DNA of 64,000 bases from Rivihabitans pingtungensis (GCF_003201855.1 NZ_QJKI01000016.1:1-64000), one strand, 5' to 3'. Shown: positions 43,073 to 55,913, counted from the stretch's first letter. Translations and numbers: made by a program. Notes: generated from the letters alone by a model not told the origin.

Positions 43073-45604
43073 ATGAACAGCGATTACGCCGCAGACGCCG
43101 CCCGCGCCTGCGACCACTTCGACGAATGGCAGGATGCCCACGGCGTGCGCATGCACTGGCGGCGATTCTTTGAGCTGGAGTCCGCCGTCGAGCTGGCCGG
43201 CAAGCAAGGCGATGCCGACCGGCAAATCCGCGACAACGGCATCACCTACAATGTCTACGCCGACACCCGGCTAGGCCCGGCGCGGCCGTGGTCGCTGGAC
43301 ATCCTGCCCTTTATCCTCGACGACGCCGACTGGCGGCACATCGCCAGCGGGGTCAGCCAGCGCGCGCGCCTGCTCAACCAGATGCTGGCCGACCTGTACG
43401 GTGAACAAACCCTGCTGCAACAAGGCGTGCTGCCCACCGCGCTGGTGCTGGGCCACCCGGGCTATGTGCGCGCGCTCAAGGGCCATCGCCCGGCCGGCGG
43501 GGTGTTTTTGCATATTGTGGCGTTTGATCTGGCCCGCCATCCGAATGGCCGCTGGTGCGTGGTGTCGCAGCGCACCCAAGCGCCGTCCGGGCTGGGCTAT
43601 GCGCTGGAAAACCGGCTGATTGTCTCGCGGCTGTTTCCCGAGGCGTTTCGCCAGCTGCGCGTGCAGCATCTGGCCAGCAGCTACCGGCAATTGCTGGCCA
43701 CCCTGTCGCAGCTGAGCCCGCCCACCCCGCGCCAGAGCGCGCCGCGCATGGTGCTGCTCACCCCCGGCCCGTATAACGAAACCTATTTTGAGCACGCTTA
43801 TCTGGCGCGCTATCTGGGCATCCCGCTGGTGGAAGGCAGCGACCTCACCGTGCGCGGCGACGAGCTGTTCCTGAAAACCCTCACCGGCCTGACTCCGGTG
43901 CAAGTGGTGCTGCGCCGGCTGGACGACAATTATTGCGACCCGCTGGAACTGCGCAGCGACTCCACCCTGGGCGTGCCCGGCCTGTTGCAGGCGGTGCGCG
44001 CCGGCAAGGTGCTGGTGGCCAATGCGCTGGGCAGCAGCTTTCTGGAAAGCCCCGGCCTGCACGCCTTTTTGCCCGGCGTCAGCCAGGCGCTGCTGGGCGA
44101 GCCCTTGCAACTGCCCTCGCTATTGTCCTGGTGGTGCGGCGAAGACGCCGCGCTGGTCGAGGCGCTGGAATGCCTGCCGCAACGGGTGATCAAGCCCACC
44201 TACCCTGCCGCCTCGCCGCGCGAGCATATGGAGCCGGTGCTGGCCAGCCAGCTGGACGCCGCCAGCCTGCACGCCTGGCGCGAGCGCATCCTGCGCCAGC
44301 CGGGGGATTTCACCCTGCAAGAAAACGTGCCGCTGTCGCAAGCGCCGATCTGGCGGCACGGCCACATCGCCGCCCACCCGGCCATGCTGCGGGTGTTCGC
44401 CATCGCCGATGGCCAGGGCGGCTGGCAGGTGATGCCCGGCGGCCTCACCCGCGTGGCCGACGAGCCCGACCAGCCGGTGGTGTCGATGCAGCGCGGCGGC
44501 AGCAGCCTGGACACCTGGGTGCTAACGCAAGGCGAGGTGGACACGTTTTCTTTATTGCCCGGCCAGCTGCGCCCCACCGACCTGGCGCACAAGCGCCGGC
44601 TGGTGACCAGCCGCGCCGCCGAAAACCTGTTCTGGATGGGCCGCTACGCCGAACGCGCCGAGCAGCGCGTGCGGCTGGTGTACTGGGCGCTGGAATGGCT
44701 GGCGGTGCGCCAGACCGACAGCGCCGGCAACGACGCCTGCCTGCCGCTGCTGGAAAACCTATGCCGCTATATGGGGCTGTTGCCGGTGGGCACGCCGGCC
44801 GGCATCGGGCCGGAAGCGCTGGCCCGCGCGCTGCGCATTGGCCTGGTGGACGGCCAGGCGGCCTGGAGCGTCGCCCACACCCTGAGCGCGCTGGCCGGCG
44901 CCGCCGCGCCAGTGCGCGACCGGCTGTCGTCCACGTATTCACGACTGGTGCTGGCCACCAGCCGGCGGTTTTCTGGCCAGCAGGCGCAGCGCGCCCACCA
45001 GGGCGACTACAGCAATGCCGAGGCGCTGGCCGACCTGGAGCAACTGGCGGTCGAGCTGGTGGCGATTGCCGGCGAACAAGCCGACCACATGACCCGCGAC
45101 GACGGCTGGCGCTTTTTGGCGATTGGCCGCCATCTGGAGCGGCTGAACCTGCTGGCCGCCCAGCTGGGCCTGGGCATTGCCGGCTGCACGCCGCCGCAGG
45201 GGCCGGCGTTTGAGCTGCTGTTGGCGCTGTTCGACAGCACGCTGACCTACCGCAGCTATTACCAATGCCGCCAGGAACTGCCGGCGCTGCTGGACTTGCT
45301 GGTGTGCGACGCCAACAACCCGCGCGCCATCCGCAGCGTGCAGGCGGCGCTGCGCAACGAGCTGGAAGCGCTGCCCAAGCTGCCCGGCGCGCCGGCGCTG
45401 GCCGAATGGCTGCCCAGCTCGGCGCCGGGGCTGGACGCGCTATGCCAGCGCGCGCCCAATCAGCAACTGGAAACCCTGCGCTGTTTTCTGCAACACCTGG
45501 ACAACGCCAGCGCGCGGCTGTCCGACGAAATCGGCCTGCATTACTTCAACCACAACCCGTCCTGGCATCCTGACAACCCGCCGGCAAGGAGCAGCCCATG
45601 CTGA
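43073..45604 (+). CDS. ATP-grasp type 2 / alpha-E fusion protein
   Basis: The 843-aa protein joins a permuted ATP-grasp half (residues about 1-490; VVLTPGPYNETYFEHAYLAR-type motif, VQVVLRRLDDNYCDPLELRS, VVSMQRGGSSLDTWVL) to an alpha-E half (residues about 515-835; AENLFWMGRYAERAEQRVRL, RFLAIGRHLERLNLLAAQLG). It therefore repeats the first two genes of the previous module as one chain. No clear ribosome site precedes ATG 43073, and a terminator ends 16 bp upstream. Confidence 0.92.
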   Translation: MNSDYAADAARACDHFDEWQDAHGVRMHWRRFFELESAVELAGKQGDADRQIRDNGITYNVYADTRLGPARPWSLDILPFILDDADWRHIASGVSQRARLLNQMLADLYGEQTLLQQGVLPTALVLGHPGYVRALKGHRPAGGVFLHIVAFDLARHPNGRWCVVSQRTQAPSGLGYALENRLIVSRLFPEAFRQLRVQHLASSYRQLLATLSQLSPPTPRQSAPRMVLLTPGPYNETYFEHAYLARYLGIPLVEGSDLTVRGDELFLKTLTGLTPVQVVLRRLDDNYCDPLELRSDSTLGVPGLLQAVRAGKVLVANALGSSFLESPGLHAFLPGVSQALLGEPLQLPSLLSWWCGEDAALVEALECLPQRVIKPTYPAASPREHMEPVLASQLDAASLHAWRERILRQPGDFTLQENVPLSQAPIWRHGHIAAHPAMLRVFAIADGQGGWQVMPGGLTRVADEPDQPVVSMQRGGSSLDTWVLTQGEVDTFSLLPGQLRPTDLAHKRRLVTSRAAENLFWMGRYAERAEQRVRLVYWALEWLAVRQTDSAGNDACLPLLENLCRYMGLLPVGTPAGIGPEALARALRIGLVDGQAAWSVAHTLSALAGAAAPVRDRLSSTYSRLVLATSRRFSGQQAQRAHQGDYSNAEALADLEQLAVELVAIAGEQADHMTRDDGWRFLAIGRHLERLNLLAAQLGLGIAGCTPPQGPAFELLLALFDSTLTYRSYYQCRQELPALLDLLVCDANNPRAIRSVQAALRNELEALPKLPGAPALAEWLPSSAPGLDALCQRAPNQQLETLRCFLQHLDNASARLSDEIGLHYFNHNPSWHPDNPPARSSPC

Positions 45605-46527
45605 ACACCGCCGACACCGTGCTGCATATTTCCCACGTCACCCACTACGACTACGCCAGCCGCGTCGATCTGGCCATGCACCTGTTGCACCTGCAACCGC
45701 TCAGCCGCGCCGACCAGCAGCTGGAGGACTTCCGGCTGGACATCGACCCGCCAGCCACCCGCAACCAAGCCTCGCTGGATTATTTTGGCAACCCGCAGCA
45801 CCACCTGACGCTGACCACCCCGCACCACGCGCTGACCGTGCGTGCAGAAAGCCGCGTGCGCCGGCTGGCCGCTGCCACGCCCAAGCCCAGCGCCAGCCCG
45901 GCCTGGGAAAGCGTGCGCGCCGCCATGCGCTACCGCGCCGGCCAACCCTGGCTGCCGGCGGCGGAGTTCTGTTTTCCGTCGGCCTTTGTGCCGCTGCACC
46001 CGGCGTTTCAGGCGTACGCCCAACTGGAATTCACCCCCGGCCGGCCGCTGCTGGAAGCCGCCATCGGCCTGATGGCGCGCATCCACCACGAATTCACCTA
46101 CGCCACCGCCAGCACCGACCTCACCACCCCGGCGCTGGAAGCCTTCAGCCGCCGCCAGGGCGTCTGCCAGGACTTCGCCCACATCATGATCGCCTGCCTG
46201 CGCAGCCTGGGCCTGCCCGCCCGCTACGTCAGCGGCTACCTGCTCACCCAACCGCCCCCCGGCCAACCGCGCCTATTGGGCGTGGACGCCAGCCACGCCT
46301 GGCTGGCGGTGTGGTGCCCACAACACGACTGGGTGGAGCTCGACCCCACCAATAACCTGATCGCCGCGCAAAGCCACGCCGTCATCGCCTGCGGCCGCGA
46401 CTACGCCGACGTCGCCCCGCTGCGCGGGGTGATACAAGGCGGCGGCAGCCATACCTTGTCGGTGGCGGTGAGTGTGGTGCCGGAAGGGGAGGCCGTTTTT
46501 ACCCCCTCAGTGGCAGATCAGGACTGA
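45598..46527 (+). CDS. Transglutaminase-family protein
   Basis: The 309-aa protein has the bacterial transglutaminase N-domain (HISHVTHYDYASRVDLAMHL) and core with Cys190 (RQGVCQDFAHIMIACLRSLG), His (DASHAWLAVWCP) and Asp (WVELDPTNNLI). It lacks the DUF2126 part of its larger paralogue. The start overlaps the ATP-grasp/alpha-E gene by 7 bp (GGAG-like site inside it). It ends 29 bp inside the convergent GGDEF-EAL gene. Confidence 0.93.
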   Translation: MLNTADTVLHISHVTHYDYASRVDLAMHLLHLQPLSRADQQLEDFRLDIDPPATRNQASLDYFGNPQHHLTLTTPHHALTVRAESRVRRLAAATPKPSASPAWESVRAAMRYRAGQPWLPAAEFCFPSAFVPLHPAFQAYAQLEFTPGRPLLEAAIGLMARIHHEFTYATASTDLTTPALEAFSRRQGVCQDFAHIMIACLRSLGLPARYVSGYLLTQPPPGQPRLLGVDASHAWLAVWCPQHDWVELDPTNNLIAAQSHAVIACGRDYADVAPLRGVIQGGGSHTLSVAVSVVPEGEAVFTPSVADQD

Positions 46528-48544
46528 AGCAGCCCAGCGGTAATGGTGTCGCAGACGGCGACGGCAAGGTGGGCCACGCCACCGGCGCCAGCTGCGCGTG
46601 TGGCTGTGGCCGGCCGAAGAAATAGCCTTGCAGTTCATCCACGCCCAGTTGTGCCAGTTGGCTGGCGCTGGCGGCAGATTCCACCCCTTCGGCAATCACC
46701 CGCAGGCCAAAGCGATGGGCAATATGCACGGCGCCCTCGATCACCGCCTGGACGCGGGGGTCGGTGGACAGCACAAAATGCTTGTCGATCTTGATGGCAT
46801 GCAGGGGGAGTTCGCACAACCTGGACAAAGAGGAATAGCCGGTGCCAAAGTCATCCAGATGAATTTCCACGCCCAGTGGATGCAGTGTAGCCAGCGTGTC
46901 GCGGATGCGATGCAGATTATTGTCGTCAAACACGGTTTCAGTCACTTCCAGCACCAGCCGTGCCGGCGGAAGGCCACTGTCGGCCAGGGCGGCGGCCACG
47001 CTGTCGGCAAAATCGGCACGCACCAGTTGGCGGATGGAGGTATTTACTGCCACACGCGGCGCCTGGCCGGAGCTGTCGGCCGGCCAGTTGACGGCGGTCA
47101 GGCAGGCCTGGCGCAAGGCCCAGTCGCCAAGGCGCAGGATATGGTCGGATTCTTCCGCCAACGGGATAAATTCATCCGGCGACACCGGGCCAAAACCGGA
47201 TGACTGCCAGCGCAGTAATGCCTCGAAAGCAGCCGGCTGGCCATCGCTTGCGCGCACCACCGGCTGAAAATTCAGGCGCAGCGAATCATCACGGTGAGCG
47301 GTATTCAGCGCCACCCCCAGCGCCAGCTTGCGCTGTTGTTGGTCATACAATTGCGGCTGATAGACCACCACCCGGCCACGCCCCAACCGCTTGGCTTCGG
47401 AAGCCGCCAGATCGGCACGACTGATGGCGGCCGGCAGCGACAAATCAGCGTCGATGCGGGTGAGATCCACCCCCAGGCTGGCGCCCAGGCGCAGGGTACG
47501 GCCACGGATCACGCAAGGGGCCGTCAGCCGGGCATGCAAGGCGTGTGCGGCCCTCTGGGCATCCTCCGGTGTGGCCGATGGCCAGACCTGGCACAGCACA
47601 AACTCATCGCCCCCCCAGCGGCTGACCAGCGTCGGACAGGAGAGTGCTTGTTCGGGCAGCAATGGCGTGGTCAGGCGCTGGCCGACTTCACACAAGACCC
47701 AGTCTCCCCAGTCGTGGCCCAGGCCGTCGTTGATTTGCTTGAAGTGATCCAGGTCAATGAACACCATCAGCAGCCAGGCACCGCTGTGGATGCGCAGAGT
47801 GGGCTCGGCCGCCAGCATGCCACGCCGGTTGAGCAGGTCGGTCAGGGCATCATGACGGGCCAGATGTTCCAGCTCGCGAGTGCGCGCGGCCACCCGACCT
47901 TCCAGCTCGCTGTTGATTTTCAGCACTTGCTCGGTTTTGGCCGATAGCGCATCGGCCAATTCGGCCTTGTCGCGCGCCAGGGTAATGGTGCGGATCAGCA
48001 ACGTGTGATTGGTCTGGTGACTGCTGATCATCACCCAGGCAAACATGACGCCCATCAGCGACAGCAGCATGTGGGTGTCATTACCGAGCGCCAGGATACG
48101 CACACAGGCCGGCACCACCAGCAACAGCACATACAGCTTGCCAGACACGCGCAAGGCAGCCAGCGTGCCGGTGGCCCCGCCAGCCAGCGAGGACAGCATC
48201 ACCAGAATGGCAAACTGCTGGGCGCCAGAAAACGCCGGCATGCCCCACCAGCCCAGCGCGCCCCACAAGCTGCCGGCACACAGCACCAGCGCAGCGTGAG
48301 CAATCACCAAACCACGGGCCGGCGCCTGCATAGGCGCGCGGCGCAGGGCCTGCTTGCACAGCAGATACAACAGCACGCGCAGAACAGTCACCCCCAGAGA
48401 CAACGCCACCCAGCCGGTAAACCAGGCCGGCGCATTGGCGCGCAGGATCAACGCGGCCCCGGAAATGGCCACGACATTGACCACCAGCCCTTTCAGGTGA
48501 TGGTGCAGGGCTTCCCGCCAGAGCTCGACACTGCATGACAACAT
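46499..48544 (-). CDS. Membrane GGDEF-EAL cyclic-di-GMP protein
   Basis: The 681-aa protein has an N-terminal region with about five to six membrane helices (residues about 20-200; VVNVVAISGAALILRANA, GWVALSLGVTVLRVLLYLL) and a coiled linker. A GGDEF domain (SRWGGDEFVL, about 311-315) and an EAL domain follow (FEALLRW, about 441-443; [18 protein letters not shown]). Both motifs are intact. The ATG at 48544 is used. Its 3' end overlaps the transglutaminase gene on the opposite strand. Confidence 0.92.
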   Translation of the reverse strand: MLSCSVELWREALHHHLKGLVVNVVAISGAALILRANAPAWFTGWVALSLGVTVLRVLLYLLCKQALRRAPMQAPARGLVIAHAALVLCAGSLWGALGWWGMPAFSGAQQFAILVMLSSLAGGATGTLAALRVSGKLYVLLLVVPACVRILALGNDTHMLLSLMGVMFAWVMISSHQTNHTLLIRTITLARDKAELADALSAKTEQVLKINSELEGRVAARTRELEHLARHDALTDLLNRRGMLAAEPTLRIHSGAWLLMVFIDLDHFKQINDGLGHDWGDWVLCEVGQRLTTPLLPEQALSCPTLVSRWGGDEFVLCQVWPSATPEDAQRAAHALHARLTAPCVIRGRTLRLGASLGVDLTRIDADLSLPAAISRADLAASEAKRLGRGRVVVYQPQLYDQQQRKLALGVALNTAHRDDSLRLNFQPVVRASDGQPAAFEALLRWQSSGFGPVSPDEFIPLAEESDHILRLGDWALRQACLTAVNWPADSSGQAPRVAVNTSIRQLVRADFADSVAAALADSGLPPARLVLEVTETVFDDNNLHRIRDTLATLHPLGVEIHLDDFGTGYSSLSRLCELPLHAIKIDKHFVLSTDPRVQAVIEGAVHIAHRFGLRVIAEGVESAASASQLAQLGVDELQGYFFGRPQPHAQLAPVAWPTLPSPSATPLPLGCFSPDLPLRG

Positions 48545-48622
48545 GGGATGGCACGCCTTATTCAGCCAGACACACACCGTCTACCCAGCTGCCACGGCCT
48601 GACAGGAGGCGGCAGGGCACTA

Positions 48623-48736
48623 AGAGTGGCTAACACAACCCTCCTGGCGTTGTGACACGACCTTGCCGTACTACCCGTACTGTCTGCGGTCGTGCGCCTA
48701 GCCAGGAACGCTGCGCTGAGTTTTGTTAGCCACTCT
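48623..48736 (+). repeat. Fold-back repeat, copy F
   Basis: Ends AGAGTGGCTAACACAACC and GAGTTTTGTTAGCCACTCT pair over about 19 bases with two mismatches; the interior matches copies A and B closely, including the GTACTACCCGTAC centre. Confidence 0.85.
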
Positions 48737-48737
48737 A

Positions 48738-48852
48738 AAGCGCCGCTCACAAAACCCCCTGGCGTTGTGATGTGACCTTGCCGTACTTGTTGCACTGTCT
48801 GCGGTCACACGCCTAGCCAGGATCGCTTCGCTGAATTTTATGAGCGACTCTA
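48738..48852 (+). repeat. Fold-back repeat, copy G
   Basis: Starts right after copy F. Here the inner pair is TGTGACC with GGTCACAC where copies A, B and F have CGACC with GGTCG, and the outer pair is GCTCAC with ATGAGC. The change on one arm is matched on the other. Confidence 0.8.
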
Positions 48853-49033
48853 AGTAGATTTACGGATTCACAGCAAAAATTATAGCCGAGCCAATGCGCG
48901 CTGGATGAGTAGGCTATTGATTTGCGACAAATCTGCAGCAAGCCAGGTATGACGGGCAAAAAATGGCGAAAAGCTCAGGAAAATAGCGGATCAGGCAAGC
49001 GTCATCCGGCCATGCGCCTGAGCGCATATCCGC
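48853..49033. other. Intergenic DNA after repeat G
   Basis: About 180 bp, slightly AT-richer, without an ORF that looks real. The dyad AGGCAAGCGTC/GCGCCTG-like pairings near 48993-49030 may form a weak terminator for the diguanylate cyclase gene, but no T-tract follows. Confidence 0.35.
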
Positions 49034-50905
49034 TCAGGCAATGTGCACGCGGTTTTTACCGGCCAGTTTGGCGCGATACATCGCCTGGTCGGCGCGTTCG
49101 ATGGTGTCCACTTCGTCTTCGCCCAGCTTCCACACGGTGACGCCAGCGCTGAAGGTGATGACTAATCGGTCCTGGTCGGCCATGAAATAGGCGCGGGTGA
49201 GCTGGCGTTGCAGGCGCTCGGTCAGTTGGGCAGCGGCTTCGGCGGCGGTGGCCGGCAGCAAGAGCACAAACTCTTCACCGCCCAGACGGGCGACGATGTC
49301 GTTGGGGCGCAAGTTGGCGCTGATGGTGTCCACCAGATGCTTGAGCACCTGATCACCAGTCAGGTGGCCATAGTGGTCGTTGAGCTGCTTGAAGTTGTCC
49401 ACGTCCAGCAGCACCATGGACAAAGGCTGGCCGCTTTGCGCCGAGCGGTCTTTCTCTCGGGCAAACATTTCGTCCAGACCACGGCGGTTGTAGGCGCCTG
49501 TGAGCTGGTCTTCCTTGACCTGCATGCTGGCTTCATCCAGCGCGGCTTCCAGCTCGCGGATGCGCTGGGTGGCAGCGTCCACTTCGACGCGGGCGGCTTC
49601 CAGCTCGCCCCGACTGTTGGCCAGGCTGGTTTGCACCGACTTGGTGTCGGCCATCAGCGTGTCGATCACTTCCGACAGGGCAATGACATTGTCGGCCGCC
49701 TGGATTTTCTGCGCGTAATCACCGATTTTCTGCTGGAACTGGCTGGTATCGTCGGTCATCACCGACAGGCGCGCGACAAAGGTGTTGACCATCTCGCGCA
49801 TGGCCTGGGTGGCAGCATCCAAGCTGTGCTTGATCACGCCTTGCTTGTAGATCACGTCCTTGAGGCTGGCTTCCACGGCGTAGATGTCGCGCACATTCAA
49901 GGGTTGCTGGGCCAACACGGTTTCGATGGCGCTGATCTGGCCGATCAGCGATTGATCCTGACCAGAAAGCTCACGCAGATTGTGCAGCAGCAGGCTGAGC
50001 AGCGAAGCCAGGCCATTGACGATGCGGCCGTCGTGCTGCAATTGCAGATCGGTCTTGATCCAGACTTTTTTCAGCTGGCGCGAGAACACCTCCAGCGCCT
50101 GCTCGTTGTCGATGCCCGGCAAGGCCAGCAAGGGTTCTTCAATGCTTTCACGCAGTTCCGGATAAGGGGTCAGCCAAGGCACCACACCGTAGCGCAGCGC
50201 TTCGTCCAGCACCACTTTCCAGGCGCGGCTGAGCGGCTCGTCCATCTTGCTGACCGGCTGGCCGTGGATCTGATTGATCTGGGTCATCTGCGGTGCAGCA
50301 GAGGCAGACGCCGCAGTGCCCGGCGCTGCCGGCGGCGGCAGCGCTTCGTCAAACTGAAAACCGGCCAGGCTCAGCGCCGACGGCGGTGATGCCTGGCTGG
50401 CGGCCAGCGGCAAGGCCCAGTTGGTCAGCAGATTGCTGAGCTTTTCGTAAAACAGGGTGGGCTGGTAGCCATAATTGGCCACCACGCGCTCCAGCGCTTC
50501 TTTTTTCATGGCGCTGGACAAGCCCGGTTGGCGCAAATCCCATTGCTTGATCAGGTTGAGCACCAGTTCGCCCCAACGTTGGCCAACGGTTTGTTGCTCC
50601 ACCTGCAGGGTGAGGTGTTGTTGCAGCATGGCCGGAATGCCCGACCAATCCTGTTCGAAGATAGCCTGTTTGAGGCGGTTGATGCGAATCTGCCCGGCCG
50701 CATCGCTGCCAGGCTGCAATTCATCCAGAAACTGCCCCAATGCCGCCACCAGCGGGTGCACTGGCCGGCTGGATGCGGGCAACAGCTGTCCGGCTACTTC
50801 AGCGTAAGCACGCTCGTAGTTCTCCGGAGTCGGCAGCTGCCTGCGCGCGGTTAACCGCTTGAGCGCCTGGCGAGCAATTTCAATGGAAGGATCAGGCGAC
50901 GACAT
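49034..50905 (-). CDS. Diguanylate cyclase with long helical N-terminus
   Basis: The 623-aa protein has no membrane helix. Residues 1-440 are helical and include a Pro/Ala linker near 175-200, then a coiled coil (RGELEAARVEVDAATQRIRE). The C-terminal GGDEF domain has the active motif RLGGEEF (about 542-546) and the preceding DNFKQLNDHYGHLTGDQVL. No RxxD inhibitory site was identified with confidence. It is the last gene in the direction of pyrG-kdsA-eno-ftsB, 95 bp after ftsB, with no clear ribosome site at ATG 50905. Confidence 0.88.
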   Translation of the reverse strand: MSSPDPSIEIARQALKRLTARRQLPTPENYERAYAEVAGQLLPASSRPVHPLVAALGQFLDELQPGSDAAGQIRINRLKQAIFEQDWSGIPAMLQQHLTLQVEQQTVGQRWGELVLNLIKQWDLRQPGLSSAMKKEALERVVANYGYQPTLFYEKLSNLLTNWALPLAASQASPPSALSLAGFQFDEALPPPAAPGTAASASAAPQMTQINQIHGQPVSKMDEPLSRAWKVVLDEALRYGVVPWLTPYPELRESIEEPLLALPGIDNEQALEVFSRQLKKVWIKTDLQLQHDGRIVNGLASLLSLLLHNLRELSGQDQSLIGQISAIETVLAQQPLNVRDIYAVEASLKDVIYKQGVIKHSLDAATQAMREMVNTFVARLSVMTDDTSQFQQKIGDYAQKIQAADNVIALSEVIDTLMADTKSVQTSLANSRGELEAARVEVDAATQRIRELEAALDEASMQVKEDQLTGAYNRRGLDEMFAREKDRSAQSGQPLSMVLLDVDNFKQLNDHYGHLTGDQVLKHLVDTISANLRPNDIVARLGGEEFVLLLPATAAEAAAQLTERLQRQLTRAYFMADQDRLVITFSAGVTVWKLGEDEVDTIERADQAMYRAKLAGKNRVHIA

Positions 50906-51000
50906 CGCGCGCTCGAGAGTCACACATGCGGGCAGTGTAATCCTGTCCGCCAGTCTTGTTAAGGCACCATACACCGACGCGCTGGCACATCATGGCGTTT

Positions 51001-51315
51001 TCACGGTGCGGAAGGCTTGGCCGCAGCCGGGGCGGCGGCGGGGCGAGGCTCCAGCAACTGGAAAAACACCTCGCCGCGCTTGATCATGCCCAGTTCGCTG
51101 CGCGCGCGCTCCTCGATGGCCGAGGAGCCCTGCTTGAGGTCGCTGACTTCCGCCGCCAGCGCCAGATTGCGGTCAACCAGCTTTTCATTGCTGGTGCGCA
51201 GAGTGGTGAGCTGGCTGTCCAGCTGCCACACGCGCAACCAGCTGCCCTTGCCCAGCCACAATGACCATTGCAGCAGCAAGAGCAGCACCAGCAGAAAAAG
51301 CGTCAACGCGCGCAT
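51001..51315 (-). CDS. ftsB: Cell division protein FtsB
   Basis: The 104-aa protein has one N-terminal membrane helix ([19 protein letters not shown]) and a periplasmic coiled coil ([20 protein letters not shown]) ending in [19 protein letters not shown], the FtsB signature. It links FtsL and FtsQ in the divisome. It follows eno by 10 bp, the usual order. The Ala/Pro-rich tail is longer than in E. coli. Confidence 0.94.
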   Translation of the reverse strand: MRALTLFLLVLLLLLQWSLWLGKGSWLRVWQLDSQLTTLRTSNEKLVDRNLALAAEVSDLKQGSSAIEERARSELGMIKRGEVFFQLLEPRPAAAPAAAKPSAP

Positions 51316-51325
51316 GCGACCCGGA

Positions 51326-52642
<1,317 letters not shown>

Positions 52643-52723
52643 TCAAAAACAATGCCCGGGCGCAGCGTCAGGCCGGCCCGCAGGCAAACGGATAGCGCCG
52701 CGCCCGCAAGTGGACGCGGCGGA

Positions 52724-53575
52724 TTATAACGATTGTTCCGCCAAAGGCGAGGATTTTACCAAGTCGTCCAGCGACTTGAGCGTGGCCAAGAGCTCGCGCA
52801 TGCGCGGCAGCGGCCAGGCGTTGGGGCCGTCAGACAGCGCCTGGGCCGGGTCTGGATGGGTTTCCATAAACAGCCCGGCCACGCCTGCGGCCACGGCCGC
52901 ACGCGCCAGCACCGGCACAAACTCGCGCTGACCGCCCGAAGCCGTGCCCTGGCCGCCAGGCAGTTGCACCGAGTGGGTGGCGTCAAACACCACCGGGCAG
53001 CCGGTGTCGCGCATGATGGCCAGGCTGCGCATGTCCGACACCAGGTTGTTGTAGCCAAACGAAACGCCGCGCTCGCACACCATGATGTGCTGGCCATCGC
53101 TGCCGGCTTCAATCGCCGCTTCGCGCGCCTTGTCCACCACGTTTTTCATGTCGCCGGGGGCCAGAAACTGGCCCTTTTTGATGTTCACCGGGATGCCAGC
53201 GGTGGCCACGGCGCGGATGAAATCGGTTTGCCGACACAAGAACGCTGGCGTTTGCAGCACGTCCACCACGCTGGCGACGGTGGGGATTTCTTCCGTGGTG
53301 TGCACGTCGGTGAGCACCGGCACGCCAATCTGGCGCTTGACCTCGGCCAGAATGCGCAGGCCTTCGTCCATGCCCAGGCCACGGAAGGACTTGCCGGAAC
53401 TGCGGTTGGCCTTGTCATAGCTGGATTTGTAGATAAACGGCATGCCCACGGCCTGGGCAATTTCTTTGAGCTGGCCGGCGGTGTCCAGCGCCATTTGCTC
53501 GCTTTCGATGACACAGGGGCCGGCAATCAGAAACAGCGGGCGATGCAGCCCGACTTCAAACCCGCACAGATGCAT
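52724..53575 (-). CDS. kdsA: 3-deoxy-8-phosphooctulonate synthase (KDO-8-P synthase)
   Basis: The 283-aa enzyme condenses phosphoenolpyruvate and arabinose-5-phosphate for lipopolysaccharide KDO. Signatures: [65 protein letters not shown] text and [15 protein letters not shown]. The presence of KDO synthesis confirms a Gram-negative envelope. A GAG ribosome site precedes ATG 53575. Confidence 0.97.
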   Translation of the reverse strand: MHLCGFEVGLHRPLFLIAGPCVIESEQMALDTAGQLKEIAQAVGMPFIYKSSYDKANRSSGKSFRGLGMDEGLRILAEVKRQIGVPVLTDVHTTEEIPTVASVVDVLQTPAFLCRQTDFIRAVATAGIPVNIKKGQFLAPGDMKNVVDKAREAAIEAGSDGQHIMVCERGVSFGYNNLVSDMRSLAIMRDTGCPVVFDATHSVQLPGGQGTASGGQREFVPVLARAAVAAGVAGLFMETHPDPAQALSDGPNAWPLPRMRELLATLKSLDDLVKSSPLAEQSL

Positions 53576-53598
53576 GAACGGCTTCTCCAGAAAACAGC

Positions 53599-53620
53599 CG
53601 ACGGGGCATATGCCCCGTCG
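53599..53620. repeat. 22-bp perfect palindrome between pyrG and kdsA
   Basis: Each arm is CGACGGGGCAT, meeting its complement ATGCCCCGTCG with no spacer, 15 bp after the pyrG stop. As RNA it would be a stable GC hairpin. TGTTTT follows on the minus strand, so it may act as a partial terminator or processing site between pyrG and kdsA. Confidence 0.75.
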
Positions 53621-53634
53621 TCAGGTCGAACAGC

Positions 53635-55299
<1,665 letters not shown>

Positions 55300-55393
55300 T
55301 TATCGTGAAATCCCTCGCGCGCCAAATGCTTGGCGGTATCGAGCCCTCGGCGACCCCATCAGATGACCTCTGGCGGCCACACGCACGCAACAC

Positions 55394-55423
55394 TTGAGCA
55401 GCCGCCTGATTTTATGATATAAA
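55394..55423 (+). promoter_or_regulatory. Sigma-70 promoter of rpmB-rpmG
   Basis: TTGAGC (55394-55399) and TATAAA (55418-55423), 18 bp apart, lie 34 bp before the rpmB ATG. A GGGAGT ribosome site follows at about 55444. Confidence 0.5.
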
Positions 55424-55456
55424 GCGTGTTTTTACTGGTTTCTGGGAGTAACTCAA

Positions 55457-55690
55457 ATGGCGCGAGTTTGCAAAGTCACCGGCAAGCGTCCGATGACCGG
55501 GAACAATGTTTCCCACGCCAACAACAAGACCAAACGTCGTTTCTTGCCGAATCTGCAATATCGCCGTTTCTGGGTCGAAAGTGAAAACCGCTGGGTGCGC
55601 CTGCGCGTGTCCAACGCTGCCCTGCGCACCATTGACAAGGTTGGCATCGACGTTGTGCTCGCCGATCTGCGTGCACGCGGCGAACTGTAA
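55457..55690 (+). CDS. rpmB: 50S ribosomal protein L28
   Basis: The 77-aa protein starts [20 protein letters not shown], then [20 protein letters not shown], and is a textbook bL28. It is immediately followed by rpmG, the usual pairing. Confidence 0.98.
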   Translation: MARVCKVTGKRPMTGNNVSHANNKTKRRFLPNLQYRRFWVESENRWVRLRVSNAALRTIDKVGIDVVLADLRARGEL

Positions 55691-55731
55691 TCTGTCCACC
55701 GCGACCGTCACTGAATTAAAGGCTAATCACC

Positions 55732-55887
55732 ATGCGCGACAAGATCAAACTGGAATCGACCGCCGGCACCGGTCACTTCTACACCACCACCAAGAACAAG
55801 CGGACCATGCCCGGCAAGATGGAAATCAAAAAGTTCGACCCGGTTGCCCGCAAGCACGTGATCTACAAGGAAACCAAGCTGAAGTAA
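55732..55887 (+). CDS. rpmG: 50S ribosomal protein L33
   Basis: A 51-aa ORF, too short for many ORF finders: [20 protein letters not shown], then [20 protein letters not shown], ending ETKLK. It lacks the paired CxxC zinc motifs, so it is the zinc-independent (C-minus) form. A 41-bp gap separates it from rpmB. Confidence 0.97.
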   Translation: MRDKIKLESTAGTGHFYTTTKNKRTMPGKMEIKKFDPVARKHVIYKETKLK

Positions 55888-55913
55888 TTCAGCCCCGGTT
55901 GCCCGTGCTGCTA

